A stretch of DNA of 44,645 nt from Rhodocyclaceae bacterium (GCA_025353195.1 JANXRC010000274.1:1-44645); one strand, 5' to 3'. Counted from the stretch's first letter, positions 1-7,911 are shown. The notes: generated from the sequence alone by a model not told the origin. Program-made: numbers and translations.

Positions 1-123
1 CACTTTGCTACAGATCTTGTCGGTCTCGGTTTTCGAGAAAACCGAGATTTCATGCGCCTTGCAGCCAGATGCCAACAGAATGACCACGCTCATGCCAGAT
101 AACCAATTGACTCTATTCGGCAT
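1..123 (-). CDS. partial lipoprotein, N-terminal 41 codons
   Basis: Reading from the ATG at 123 toward the window start gives 41 open codons with no stop; the gene runs off the left edge. The N-terminus is a short polar stretch, a hydrophobic segment and a lipobox (LASGC, Cys21), as in lipoproteins cleaved by signal peptidase II. It is divergent from the lipoprotein gene at 222, so the 98 bp between them should hold both promoters. No strong Shine-Dalgarno is visible before this ATG; Met11 is an alternative start. The mature part is too short to assign a family. This frame is not in the supplied ORF track. Confidence 0.5.
   Translation of the reverse strand, partial: MPNRVNWLSGMSVVILLASGCKAHEISVFSKTETDKICSKV
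25..46. repeat. 22-bp inverted repeat (10-bp arms)
   Basis: Arms CTCGGTTTTC and GAAAACCGAG flank a 2-bp spacer and match perfectly. The repeat lies inside the partial lipoprotein frame, so it may be a coincidental hairpin or a binding site. Confidence 0.5.
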
Positions 124-221
124 TTAACCGGACGCCACTGACAGTAAATATAGAAAAAGTTACGGCATCTTGGGAGTGACATATCACTTCGACGCTACGA
201 ACAGTTACTTGGGAGATCGCA

Positions 222-767
222 ATGATCCTTGGACGCCCGACCCTGCTTCTCTGCTTCTATGTTTTAGTAGGCCTAATGTATGGATGCGATAAACCAAAGG
301 AAAGTGTGCCGTCTAGCGCGAACCAGACAGTAGAGTCAAAGCTCTCAGCTGACGATATCAAGAAGCTGCTAAATGAAGCGCTGAGTGAAATCGAAAAGAA
401 AAATTATGGTCATGCGACTGAGATCACGATAAAAATTACCAAATCCGATCCAAACAATACAGAGGCATACTACCTCTCTGCGGAAGCAAACAGCGCGTCT
501 GGGAACATAAAAGAAGCAATTGGTGCGTTGGAGCAAGCGATAAAAAATGGCTTCAATAATGCCGAGCGCGTTCTTAAAGACGAAAACTTGGCTACGTTGC
601 GAGCAGCACCCGAATTCCCGTCTGTATTCATCAAAATTGGTCCGCCCCAGCCAGCAAAGGTAAGTGACACAGAGATTAGCGCTGGCTCCGTCAACATTAA
701 GCAGGGAGCTGACGGCAGCCAAACAATAAAGGCTGGTGGTATTTCAATTCAGGTACCAAAAGACTGA
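222..767 (+). CDS. putative lipoprotein with a TPR-like segment
   Basis: A 181-aa protein. The N-terminus is a hydrophobic signal followed by a lipobox-like LMYGC with Cys at residue 22, so it is probably lipidated. Residues about 45-115 are helical; the stretch around SDPNNTEAYYLSAEA and IKEAIGALEQAIKNG has the spacing of a tetratricopeptide repeat. The C-terminus turns to a Gly/Ser/Ile-rich beta-like tail ending in ISIQVPKD. The start is supported by GGGAG eight bases before the ATG. It is the first gene of a four-gene plus-strand run of exported proteins. Function is unknown; TPR lipoproteins often scaffold envelope complexes, so a partner role with the next two proteins is inference. Confidence 0.7.
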   Translation: MILGRPTLLLCFYVLVGLMYGCDKPKESVPSSANQTVESKLSADDIKKLLNEALSEIEKKNYGHATEITIKITKSDPNNTEAYYLSAEANSASGNIKEAIGALEQAIKNGFNNAERVLKDENLATLRAAPEFPSVFIKIGPPQPAKVSDTEISAGSVNIKQGADGSQTIKAGGISIQVPKD

Positions 768-801
768 TTCTCGATTTGCTCAATTACCGGGAAGACAACA
801 C

Positions 802-2448
802 GTGAAGATCAAACTTTGCATAACGATAATTGCACTAGAGCTCTTTGCGGGATACGCAATTGCGGCAGATTTTGAAATGAATGGCCGGGCATCGGTATCG
901 GCAAGCGGTGATCCACAAACGATCAAGGCCTTGGCCATTCGTGCGGCTAAGAAGCAAGCCGTAGTGGCGGGAATTGACCGCATCGTCGGACCGGACGCAT
1001 CACAATCACCCGAAGCACAGAGCAAAATTCAGCGTATTACCGACAACATTAATGACAATAAGATCATTGATAGCAAAGGGTTGCGTGTCGGTGCCGATTA
1101 CGAGATGGTCGTCACTATCGTAATTGATGACAACGACTTCCGTAACTTGATCACAGATGCCGGACTTGCCGCGAATACAAATGCTGTTCGCGCAGGTGGA
1201 AAAATTCTTGCGGTGATGGATGAGTTTTTGACGAATCCACGCGATTTAAAGCAGCCATTGGAAGAGCTGACCGAGTTTCGCTCAGAAAAAGGAAAATCGT
1301 TTAAGGACAAATCTGTGGCCGCGGGTGCTAATAGCTCGGCCGCAGCGGCTCAAGCCAGTTCTTCCAAAACCGTTGATGCAGCCGCGGCATCGAATGCCAA
1401 GGCTTCGGGTTCATACGATTCGCGGCTCGATGCCAGCGGGCGCGAATCAGTTGCTGGCAGTGCGCGAGATGGTAGCGGCTCGGTGGCTGTTGGATCTTCA
1501 CGCGAAGGCAGCCTGAGTTCACGTGATAAAGGACAGTTTTCGGGAGAGGCGTCCTCTGCCGCAAGTTACAAGGAGCGGAATGCGTCCAATGCTGCCTCTG
1601 CCTCCGCACAAAACGCGTCCTCAATTAGTGCCAAGAACGTGCAATCTGAAGACCATGACAACGTTTACTACAAAAAATTGGTGAAGTACCAACCGCAGAA
1701 CGCCGCTCCGGAGAAAGTCAGTCAAACATATAACGCCATGGTTGGCATGCTTAACAAATATGACCTACAAGTGGCAGACAACGACATGTTTCGTTCAAAG
1801 TACTTTAAGAATAAGCCAATAACAATTGAACAGATGCAAAATAGTGAGCAACTTGTAAAGTATGTCTCCTTCGCTCGGTCTGAAGCGAAGGCCGACTACT
1901 TTATGGTGGGCACGACCATCATTATTGATTCTGGGCTAAACCCAAATAGTGGCAGTGTGACCTGTACTGGTGTCACCACGGTAAAGACATATGCGACCGA
2001 AGGCGCAGAAAGCATCGCCTCTACCACCGTGTCAGAAGCTGCCGAGGGACGTCAAATAAATGAGTGCGCTGGAAATCTGGCTATAAAACTTGCTGCAATT
2101 GCTGGAGCTGAGCTTGGTGCCGCTGTACAAGAACGGGCGAAGAAGAGGACAACCTACGGCAATGACTATTTTGTAACGCTAACCGGCAAAGGCATGACTG
2201 CCATTCTCAAGTTGCAGTTTTCAAAAGCCCTAAAGTCTATCCCTGGTCTGGCTACACCGAATCAGCGTTCCTCATCCGATACTGAACTGCAATATGCGGT
2301 GACGTTTAAGGGAGACGCAGCGAGCCTAACGGATTCACTAATCGAAGCACTAAGCAGCAACCCTCTTTTTGGCAGCCTTCAAACGAGTGCCAGCGGCAAT
2401 GATCTTCGTTTTTGCTTGGGTCCATGCGGCAAGGTTGTAAAAAAATGA
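802..2448 (+). CDS. secreted protein with FlgT-like N-terminus and Ser/Ala-rich linker
   Basis: The track opens this frame at a GTG at 736 inside the previous gene. I chose the GTG at 802 because it follows CCGGGAAG and gives a clean signal peptide ending near AIAADF. The product is about 548 aa. The first mature 100 residues (GRASVS, then ALAIRAAKKQAV and a D/N-rich strand) resemble the N-terminal domain of the flagellar assembly protein FlgT and related exported proteins. A low-complexity Ser/Ala/Gly stretch of about 110 residues follows, then a globular C-terminal part ending in LRFCLGPCGKVVKK. No flagellar gene is nearby, so a flagellar role is not implied. Its stop overlaps the next start by 4 bp (ATGA), indicating coupled translation. 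The resemblance is by eye. Confidence 0.65.
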   Translation: MKIKLCITIIALELFAGYAIAADFEMNGRASVSASGDPQTIKALAIRAAKKQAVVAGIDRIVGPDASQSPEAQSKIQRITDNINDNKIIDSKGLRVGADYEMVVTIVIDDNDFRNLITDAGLAANTNAVRAGGKILAVMDEFLTNPRDLKQPLEELTEFRSEKGKSFKDKSVAAGANSSAAAAQASSSKTVDAAAASNAKASGSYDSRLDASGRESVAGSARDGSGSVAVGSSREGSLSSRDKGQFSGEASSAASYKERNASNAASASAQNASSISAKNVQSEDHDNVYYKKLVKYQPQNAAPEKVSQTYNAMVGMLNKYDLQVADNDMFRSKYFKNKPITIEQMQNSEQLVKYVSFARSEAKADYFMVGTTIIIDSGLNPNSGSVTCTGVTTVKTYATEGAESIASTTVSEAAEGRQINECAGNLAIKLAAIAGAELGAAVQERAKKRTTYGNDYFVTLTGKGMTAILKLQFSKALKSIPGLATPNQRSSSDTELQYAVTFKGDAASLTDSLIEALSSNPLFGSLQTSASGNDLRFCLGPCGKVVKK

Positions 2449-4457
2449 CTCGTGGCATTTATTTCATCGCCATACTGATCTGGTGTGGAACGGGTTGGTG
2501 CTTGGACGCAAATATTAAGCTCTACCCCGTTGCCGCTGTTTTTTCTGTTGGGGGCACCCGTGCCCCTTCGCGGATAGATAACGACTTTACAGCCGCTCTA
2601 CCAAGTGCCCAAACCGGTAATGAGTTTGCTAAATCGATTCGCCTAGCCTTTCCTGACACGGTTGCAGCTATTACAGATGAAAACAAGCGACGAACATTTA
2701 CGGTGTCACTTCAGGTAGCGAGAGCTTCAAAATACCTAATAGATAAAAAAGATGGAACTCTGGACGTGTATTTGCCGATAACGGCGTCGATCTATTTCAC
2801 CAATCTAATGACCGGTGAGGTCCTGTTTACCGCAACAAGAACCCACATTACCCAAGGGACCTTCATTCGAAAGGATATTGAAACTGGGAGCCCCAAGATC
2901 CAGGCGCTGTATAGAAGCTCTTTCAATGAACTTTACGGTGAACTGATCAAAGAAGCGCGCGAGAAGTTTCAACCCCACACGATTCATGCTTCTGTACGTG
3001 GTGAGTGGAAAGGGCTCGCGATACTCGATAGTGGATCGCAATCAGGTATTCGACGTGGAGATAGCCTGCAAGATGCTTCCGGCGTTGAACTTCAGGTGAT
3101 ATCAGCAGGGCCTACCTACGCCATCGCATCAAAGCAGCTTGGAGAATTTAAGCCGGGAACGGCTTTTGCCAAGGTAACGAATCAAACGCTTGCGGAAATC
3201 AATCGACCACGGGTACTTCCGTTGATTGAACGCACACCCGCTGATCTTCCTGCGGAAACGATACTGCAACTTTTTTCGGATGCTTTGGGTTCGAAGGCTC
3301 CAATAAGTTTGATTCCGGTAAACCCTACGTTTGCGCAAGTATTGCAAACTGCAAGCGCGAACTCATCCATTAGTCAGCAAGTGATCTACAAGAGAGAACT
3401 GCCTGGATTCTTTCTCCGTCTAAAGGTGAGTGATCCAGTGGAGTACGAAATACCTACAAACCTAGCTTACAAGACTCGGCGGGTTTACGAAGCTATGGCT
3501 TTAGCTGACCTTGTAGATCGAGAAGGCCGGGTGTTGTTTTCTGGATATGGAATAAATCGCATTGAAGACGAGGTCGTCTCGGGCATTGCATTTAATCCAG
3601 CAGCACGTAGAGAAGTAGTGATTAAGAACGCGCTATTGGATTTAGCTAATCGTTTCGCACGTGAGATGAAGTTCGAAAACGCGCAATTACCAGTTATTAG
3701 CGCTATTACAAGCGAAAGAGAATTTGGCTTGCAAGATACGCACGGCATGCTTACAAAGGGTAGTAATTGGCGTGTATACCGGTCAATTGGAAATATCCCA
3801 GGTATCAGTGGACCAGTATCGGTGCCCACATGGGAAATTCGTGTTGCTGAGGTCTCTGGCGAGAAGGCCAGGGCAGTTCTTGACATGCCAATAGTAGAAG
3901 GGGCGCCAGAGCCAGCGATGGGGGATGTTGTTTTTCTCGATGGTGTTGCAGGTAGCCAGCTGATCACCCAAAAGCACTTCGGCTTATGTCCTGAACAAAA
4001 GCTGGGAGCGATTGAAATTCCCTATTACGGTGACTTGGCAGCGAACGTATTCGCTGCGAGCGTGCATGTTCCATATTTCTCGCCCGGTCTGGCTCAAAAG
4101 GTAAATGAGTTGGTTAGTTCAGGTAGTGGATTTCGAGCGAACGCGGCCTTCAAAGAATCCGGAATTGATTACTGTGTGGAACCAGTTTATCGAATTGATT
4201 CGGTCGGGTCGAAATGCGAAGACTCCTTCTGTCGAGAAACGGCCATGGTGCGGCTGACATACCGAATTCGAACAGGTGGTATCGCAACTGGAGAAATCAA
4301 GGCCAGACATGGGCTTGAAATGCGCGTGACATCTGCTGGTATTTCGAAGACCGCCTCTGATGAGGTGCGAATGAATGCATTGAAGTCAGACGTCATAGTT
4401 GAAATCATCAAAATGAATTCGCAGATTGGGGCGATCCTCAATAGAGAGAACTATTAA
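2445..4457 (+). CDS. large exported protein of unknown function, FlgT-like features
   Basis: The ATG at 2445 overlaps the upstream stop by 4 bp and gives a signal peptide (MTRGIYFIAILIWCGTGWC), better than the track start at 2412. The product is 670 aa. Two segments look related: around mature residues 175-230, GLAILDSGSQSGIRRGDSL followed by short strands, and near residues 425-500, a region ending in GDVVFLDG. Both have the G-x-x-x-G-D pattern of the small beta domains seen in FlgT-like proteins. A C-terminal region has four scattered Cys (CVEP, CEDSFC), possibly disulfide-bonded in the periplasm. With the upstream gene it is likely to form one envelope system. Family assignment is tentative. 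Confidence 0.65.
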   Translation: MTRGIYFIAILIWCGTGWCLDANIKLYPVAAVFSVGGTRAPSRIDNDFTAALPSAQTGNEFAKSIRLAFPDTVAAITDENKRRTFTVSLQVARASKYLIDKKDGTLDVYLPITASIYFTNLMTGEVLFTATRTHITQGTFIRKDIETGSPKIQALYRSSFNELYGELIKEAREKFQPHTIHASVRGEWKGLAILDSGSQSGIRRGDSLQDASGVELQVISAGPTYAIASKQLGEFKPGTAFAKVTNQTLAEINRPRVLPLIERTPADLPAETILQLFSDALGSKAPISLIPVNPTFAQVLQTASANSSISQQVIYKRELPGFFLRLKVSDPVEYEIPTNLAYKTRRVYEAMALADLVDREGRVLFSGYGINRIEDEVVSGIAFNPAARREVVIKNALLDLANRFAREMKFENAQLPVISAITSEREFGLQDTHGMLTKGSNWRVYRSIGNIPGISGPVSVPTWEIRVAEVSGEKARAVLDMPIVEGAPEPAMGDVVFLDGVAGSQLITQKHFGLCPEQKLGAIEIPYYGDLAANVFAASVHVPYFSPGLAQKVNELVSSGSGFRANAAFKESGIDYCVEPVYRIDSVGSKCEDSFCRETAMVRLTYRIRTGGIATGEIKARHGLEMRVTSAGISKTASDEVRMNALKSDVIVEIIKMNSQIGAILNRENY

Positions 4458-4478
4458 TCAACAAACTGGAGAACTAGA

Positions 4479-5141
4479 ATGAAAAGAATTACGTTAGCGG
4501 TATTCGTCGTTGCTTGTCTCGGTGTGACGCCATCCGTCGGCTTGGCTCAGTTTGGCGGGTTGAAGTTACCTGGAACGCCTTCCAGTAACTCCGCGCCGGC
4601 TGGAGACATAGACGCGTTCCTAAAAACTGCTGCAGATGCAGAAGGCCTCGTTCGCAAGTCCAGCGACGTGCTATTTCAAGCAGTGGCGACAAAAGATCAG
4701 ATTGCGCAGCACGATGCGCAAGTACAGGCAGCCAATGCCATCGCTGATCCGAAGGAGAAGGAAGCTGCCCTAAAAAAGGCAGCTGACGATGAGCAAGCGC
4801 AATTGGCAAAAGTTGACTATGCAGCGTCGGCCAAGACGATGTCTGCGAATTTGGACGCCAAGAAGAAAGCGCAAGTCGGATCAGCCATCTGGAACTTTAT
4901 GCTTGGGATGATGAAAGACAAGGAACTAATCGATCAGGGCCAGGGAATCATCGCCTCAGTTTCATCAAATCCGATGGCTGCTACTAAAGTTGTCAAAGCG
5001 AAGGACGTGGTGTCTTCCATTTCTAGCCAAATGGGAAATATCACGAAAATCGCGGCAGGTCTTCAAAAGCTCGCTTCCGTGGTTGGAATCGATAAACTGC
5101 CGTCAAAGTCCTCGGAGGCGCCGGTCGCTGCTGCGGATTAA
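4479..5141 (+). CDS. secreted Ala/Lys-rich helical protein, unknown function
   Basis: A 220-aa protein with a clear signal peptide (MKRITLAVFVVACLGVTPSVGLAQ) cleaved near residue 24. The mature part is Ala-, Lys- and Asp-rich and predicted helical, with heptad-like spacing around residues 50-135 and a second helical block at 145-205. It has no cysteines after the signal and no recognisable catalytic motif. GGAG lies eight bases upstream of the ATG, and the gene begins 21 bp after the preceding stop, so it is the last gene of the four-gene run. Being secreted with the two FlgT-like proteins suggests a shared periplasmic or outer-membrane role, which is inference. Confidence 0.65.
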   Translation: MKRITLAVFVVACLGVTPSVGLAQFGGLKLPGTPSSNSAPAGDIDAFLKTAADAEGLVRKSSDVLFQAVATKDQIAQHDAQVQAANAIADPKEKEAALKKAADDEQAQLAKVDYAASAKTMSANLDAKKKAQVGSAIWNFMLGMMKDKELIDQGQGIIASVSSNPMAATKVVKAKDVVSSISSQMGNITKIAAGLQKLASVVGIDKLPSKSSEAPVAAAD

Positions 5142-5455
5142 ATACTGCTCAAACCGCGAGACGATATCAACCCAACTCTCTTCCTTCGGAGAATTGGTGG
5201 CCTAGCTGCATGCGTTGTGCAGCATCGAAAACGGTTGGAGCGCCTGTTAGGAAGCCCAGCATTCGCTGGATCTTTGACCCCGGCGGTATCCTCTGATAGG
5301 GTTTCCGGGGCTTTCGATTTCAGCGACCAGCCCCAATGGATCCTTTACAGCCTCACTTGACCTGCTCCCGTCCTGCCACCCCCTGCCTCCCCCACCGACG
5401 GCGACGGACCGCTTCGGACCGTGCCGCGCTCATGGAAAGGAAGCAACTCTAGTGA
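5142..5455. other. 314-bp gap before the truncated integrase
   Basis: No credible gene is seen here. It holds a small hairpin (GCTGCA-N7-TGCAGC, 5205-5223) and a longer imperfect hairpin at 5278-5310. The last part is C-rich and ends in TAGTGA directly before the integrase fragment, so the upstream half of that integrase is absent rather than frameshifted. Confidence 0.5.
5278..5310 (+). terminator. possible terminator hairpin
   Basis: Outer arms CCCCGG and CCGGGG flank an inner TATC-CTCT-GATA stem, followed by CTTTC rather than a clean T-run. The position after the four-gene exported-protein run fits a terminator, but the missing U-tract keeps this weak. Confidence 0.3.
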
Positions 5456-5962
5456 ATGGCTTTGTCCGATACGGAAAATGCCGTCTGGCGTATTCCTGCG
5501 GCTAACAGCAAGAGCAAGAGAACCCGTTCGGTGCCGCTGAACGATTCGGCCTTATGGGTGCTGGAGCAGATCGGCACTCGGGACGCAGGCGGGGTGGTGT
5601 TCGCCAATCCGGAAACGGGTGAAGCCTACACGCCCGTAACCCATGCCTGGTATCGCATCCGCAAGTTGGCCGGTATCCCGCATCTGCGCATCCATGACCT
5701 GCGTCATTCCTTCGCCAGCCTGCTGGTATCGGGGGGTCGATCGCTTTACGAAGTGCAGCAGATTCTCGGGCACTCAGACCCGAAGGTGACCATGCGCTAT
5801 GCCCATCTCTCGACAAGGGCATTGCTCGACGCGGCCAACACGGCGTCGGTGATCGTGCTGAAACCGCAACCGGCGGCAACACCACCAGCAGCGAAGGAAG
5901 CTGAGGCAATACTGGCAGTAACCCAGACGGCAGAGGTATTGCAGTTCCCACGGGCAGCGTAG
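5456..5962 (+). pseudogene. tyrosine integrase, C-terminal catalytic fragment
   Basis: The 168-aa frame is the catalytic half of a phage-type tyrosine recombinase: a beta-strand Lys region (NSKSKRTRSVPL), then H80 and R83 in HDLRH, H106 in LGHSD and the nucleophile Y115 in TMRYAHL. The core-binding domain and the first catalytic Arg are missing, and two stops (TAG TGA) sit immediately before the ATG, so it cannot be active alone. A Pro/Ala-rich tail follows the catalytic Tyr. It points toward the tRNA-Phe scar and is probably a remnant of the recombinase, or of a second element, that shaped this island. Confidence 0.8.
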
Positions 5963-6020
5963 AGGTAAGCAGGAAAACACCTGAACTGGAGCAATCTGGT
6001 TCGGGCACTGCCTCACCATG

Positions 6021-6042
6021 AGTGCAACAGTTGCACTATAAT
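6021..6042 (+). promoter_or_regulatory. palindromic operator overlapping a consensus -10, leaderless promoter
   Basis: A perfect inverted repeat AGTGCAA-CAG-TTGCACT (6021-6037) runs directly into a consensus -10, TATAAT (6037-6042). The -10 ends six bases before the ATG at 6049, so transcription should begin at or next to the start codon and the mRNA would be leaderless. No good -35 is visible. The layout suggests autorepression by the HTH protein encoded second in the pair. Confidence 0.6.
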
Positions 6043-6048
6043 GGGCGC

Positions 6049-6279
6049 ATGCCTGTAATCGCACGATTCCCCAATTGCCGGGTCAGAATCAATGCCAACG
6101 ACCACCCGCCTCCGCATTTTCATGTACTGATGAATGATGGGCGTGAGGCTTGGGTGACCATTGCGGAACTGAAGATTGTCTATGGCAAGGTGGTCGTTCG
6201 AGAGATTGCCGATGTGTTGTCTTGGGCTGCGGCAAACCGAAGCATGCTGGCCGCCAAATTCAAGGAGTTGCAACGATGA
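6049..6279 (+). CDS. DUF4160 protein, toxin-like partner
   Basis: Starting at ATG 6049 gives a 76-aa protein beginning MPVIARF and containing NDHPPPHFHV, the signature of DUF4160 proteins. I rejected the track start at 6022 because family members begin at this MP motif and the -10 box lies between the two. No Shine-Dalgarno is present, consistent with leaderless translation. DUF4160 genes commonly precede DUF2442 genes in two-gene units that resemble toxin-antitoxin modules; no biochemical activity is established that I can cite. The end overlaps the next start by 4 bp (ATGA). Confidence 0.8.
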   Translation: MPVIARFPNCRVRINANDHPPPHFHVLMNDGREAWVTIAELKIVYGKVVVREIADVLSWAAANRSMLAAKFKELQR

Positions 6280-6773
6280 GCAAAGACCATTTTGTGCTGA
6301 CTGCGGTAAAGGCTTTGCCCAACTATCGTTTGCGGCTGGCTTATGCCGACGATCAATCCTACGAGGTTGAACTGGGTGACTTGATCCGTAAATCCAAGTT
6401 TTTGGCAGCCTTGAAGGACGAGAAACTGTTCATGAAGGCCAGGAAAGGCTTTGCCGGTCGATCGGTCGACTGGATCGAGGATGAGCTTGACATGGGTTCC
6501 GATAACTTGCGCAACATGGCGGTTGAACAGGCAGGAGGAATTGGCCATGAGCGTATCTGGACATGGCTGCACGAGACCGGCCTGACACTGGAGCAAGCTG
6601 CGGAGGCCCTGGGTATCTCCAGGCGAATGCTGATCTATTACCGCGACGGAGAGAAGCCAATCCCGCGATCGATCTGGTTAGCCTGTCTCGGTTGGCAGGC
6701 AGTACGTCCCAAAGGGCAGGCGCTGCCTTTACATACACCCTCGCCAAAGGAGTATGCAGCGTTGCACGCGTAG
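6276..6773 (+). CDS. DUF2442 domain protein with C-terminal HTH
   Basis: A 165-aa protein starting at the ATG that overlaps the DUF4160 stop; AAGGAG lies nine bases upstream. Residues about 5-85 match the DUF2442 pattern (small beta-rich domain, LRLAYADDQSYEVELGDLI). Residues about 92-140 form a helix-turn-helix (GLTLEQAAEALGISRRMLIYYRDGEK). The fusion makes it a plausible DNA-binding antitoxin and autoregulator of the pair, with the palindrome at 6021-6037 as its likely site. Function is inferred from architecture and gene order. The long frame at 6563-6985 in another phase is a shadow. Confidence 0.75.
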   Translation: MSKDHFVLTAVKALPNYRLRLAYADDQSYEVELGDLIRKSKFLAALKDEKLFMKARKGFAGRSVDWIEDELDMGSDNLRNMAVEQAGGIGHERIWTWLHETGLTLEQAAEALGISRRMLIYYRDGEKPIPRSIWLACLGWQAVRPKGQALPLHTPSPKEYAALHA

Positions 6774-6779
6774 CTGGGT

Positions 6780-6823
6780 TCGGCCAAGTTCGGCGATCCA
6801 CCATACCGGGATCGGCCAAGTTC
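6780..6823 (+). repeat. 12-bp direct repeat near the island end
   Basis: TCGGCCAAGTTC occurs at 6780-6791 and again at 6812-6823. The surrounding 200 bp has no credible gene and may be debris from mobile elements next to the attachment site. Confidence 0.45.
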
Positions 6824-6997
6824 AGCAGCCAGCATACGCACGGCGTTGAACCGGTTCGATTTTCCGCATACCGCCAGCCCGAATGGTCAGTTTGGTTCGG
6901 TAGCAGGTTCGGTGGACGGGGCGGCAGACTGGTAAAATGCTGGAAAACCCTTACCGCTCTTTACCTTAGCCAGGGCGGAATATGACACTGTCCTGTT

Positions 6998-7042
6998 CTG
7001 AAAATCCGTGTGTCGGCAGTTCGATTCTGCCCCTGGCCACCA
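6998..7042 (+). other. attachment-site scar: 3' part of tRNA-Phe(GAA)
   Basis: From CTGAAAATCCGT (anticodon loop with GAA and the 3' half of the anticodon stem) through GGCAG-TTCGATT-CTGCC (T arm) to CCTGGCC-A-CCA, the sequence reads as the 3' half of a betaproteobacterial tRNA-Phe. Upstream, the expected 5' stem strand (ACGGA) is replaced by CTGTT, and neither a D arm nor the full acceptor strand can be formed. This is the usual att core of integrases that cut in the anticodon loop. Confidence 0.8.
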
Positions 7043-7050
7043 CTATCAGT

Positions 7051-7074
7051 GCGGGGGTTCTCCGGAACCCCCGC
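7051..7074 (+). terminator. strong intrinsic terminator after the tRNA-Phe remnant
   Basis: A perfect 10-bp stem, GCGGGGGTTC with GAACCCCCGC, closes on a TCCG (UNCG-type) tetraloop and is followed by AATTGTTT. It is probably the native tRNA-Phe terminator left on the chromosomal side of the insertion. Confidence 0.8.
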
Positions 7075-7119
7075 AATTGTTTGCCGATCCGGTTGCCCGC
7101 CGACGATTGGAATCACTGC

Positions 7120-7911
7120 ATGACTTCCACTCCTGACCACAGCCGCCGCTTCGGCGGCATAGAGCGCCTGTATGGCGCCGGGGCGCTGCTGCGTCTTGCG
7201 GCGGCGCACGTGGTGGTGGTGGGTATCGGCGGCGTCGGTTCGTGGTCGGCGGAGGCGCTGGCGCGCTCCGGCGTCGGTCGGTTGACGCTGATCGATCTGG
7301 ATCATGTGGCCGAATCCAACGTCAACCGCCAGATTCAGGCTTTGGAATCGACCTTCGGTGCGGCCAAGGTAGCGGCCATGAAGGACCGCATCGCGGCGAT
7401 CAATCCGGCCTGCGTGGTCGACACCGTGGAAGAGTTCATCGACGAAACCAATCTGGCGACACTGATTCCGCCCTGCGATGCGGTAATTGACGCCATCGAC
7501 CAGGTGCGCGCCAAGGCGGCATTGATAGCCTGGTGCCGGCGCGTCGGCATCCGCGTCGTGACTACCGGTGCCGCCGGCGGTCGTACCGACCCGACGCAGA
7601 TCGAAGTCATCGATTTGTCGCGTACCACGCAGGATGCGCTGGCTTCGAAAGTGCGGGCGCGACTGCGCAAGGACTATGGTTTCCCGCGTGACCCGAAGAA
7701 GAAGTTCGGCGTCGAGTGCGTGTTTTCGCCGCAGCAGATTCGCCGTATTGCCAGCACCAACTCTTGCGCGGTGGAGGGCGATGCCGTCGATGACGCGATT
7801 GACCCGGCTGCGGGACTCAACTGCGCCGGTTACGGCTCATCAGTGGCGGTCACGGCCAGTTTTGGTTTCGCTGCGGCGGCGCGGGTTCTCGCCGGTATAC
7901 TTGAAGCATGA
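7120..7911 (+). CDS. tcdA: tRNA threonylcarbamoyladenosine dehydratase
   Basis: TcdA (CsdL/YgdL) dehydrates t6A37 to its cyclic form in ANN-decoding tRNAs, using ATP. The 263-aa product has the E1/ThiF-type nucleotide fold: RFGGIERLYG at residues 10-19, VVVVGIGGVGSW at 31-42, LIDLDHVAESNVNRQ around 57-71, and the later FGVECVFS and GYGSSVAVTASFG motifs. The track start at 6982 would read through the tRNA scar and its terminator; the ATG at 7120 gives the family N-terminus. It opens a tight plus-strand run of RNA-modification and cofactor genes. Confidence 0.92.
   Translation: MTSTPDHSRRFGGIERLYGAGALLRLAAAHVVVVGIGGVGSWSAEALARSGVGRLTLIDLDHVAESNVNRQIQALESTFGAAKVAAMKDRIAAINPACVVDTVEEFIDETNLATLIPPCDAVIDAIDQVRAKAALIAWCRRVGIRVVTTGAAGGRTDPTQIEVIDLSRTTQDALASKVRARLRKDYGFPRDPKKKFGVECVFSPQQIRRIASTNSCAVEGDAVDDAIDPAAGLNCAGYGSSVAVTASFGFAAAARVLAGILEA

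Larger units (their letters stand above)
1..7042. mobile_element. right part of an island integrated at tRNA-Phe
   Basis: The right boundary is a 45-nt 3' remnant of tRNA-Phe (6998-7042) with its terminator still behind it. To its left the DNA is visibly AT-richer than the core, most clearly in 222-5141, and carries a truncated tyrosine integrase, a toxin-antitoxin-like pair and exported proteins of unknown function. To its right a compact housekeeping operon begins. The left end, where an intact tRNA-Phe should be, lies outside the window. The integrase here lacks its N-terminal half, so the element is probably decayed or moved by another recombinase. The extent of the island is inferred; the tRNA scar and the base-composition change are seen directly. 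Confidence 0.7.

Noticed and set aside
6563-6985. A 140-aa plus ORF covering the end of the DUF2442 gene and the region before the tRNA scar
   Set aside because: It runs out of phase with the real gene, has no ribosome-binding site and resembles no family.
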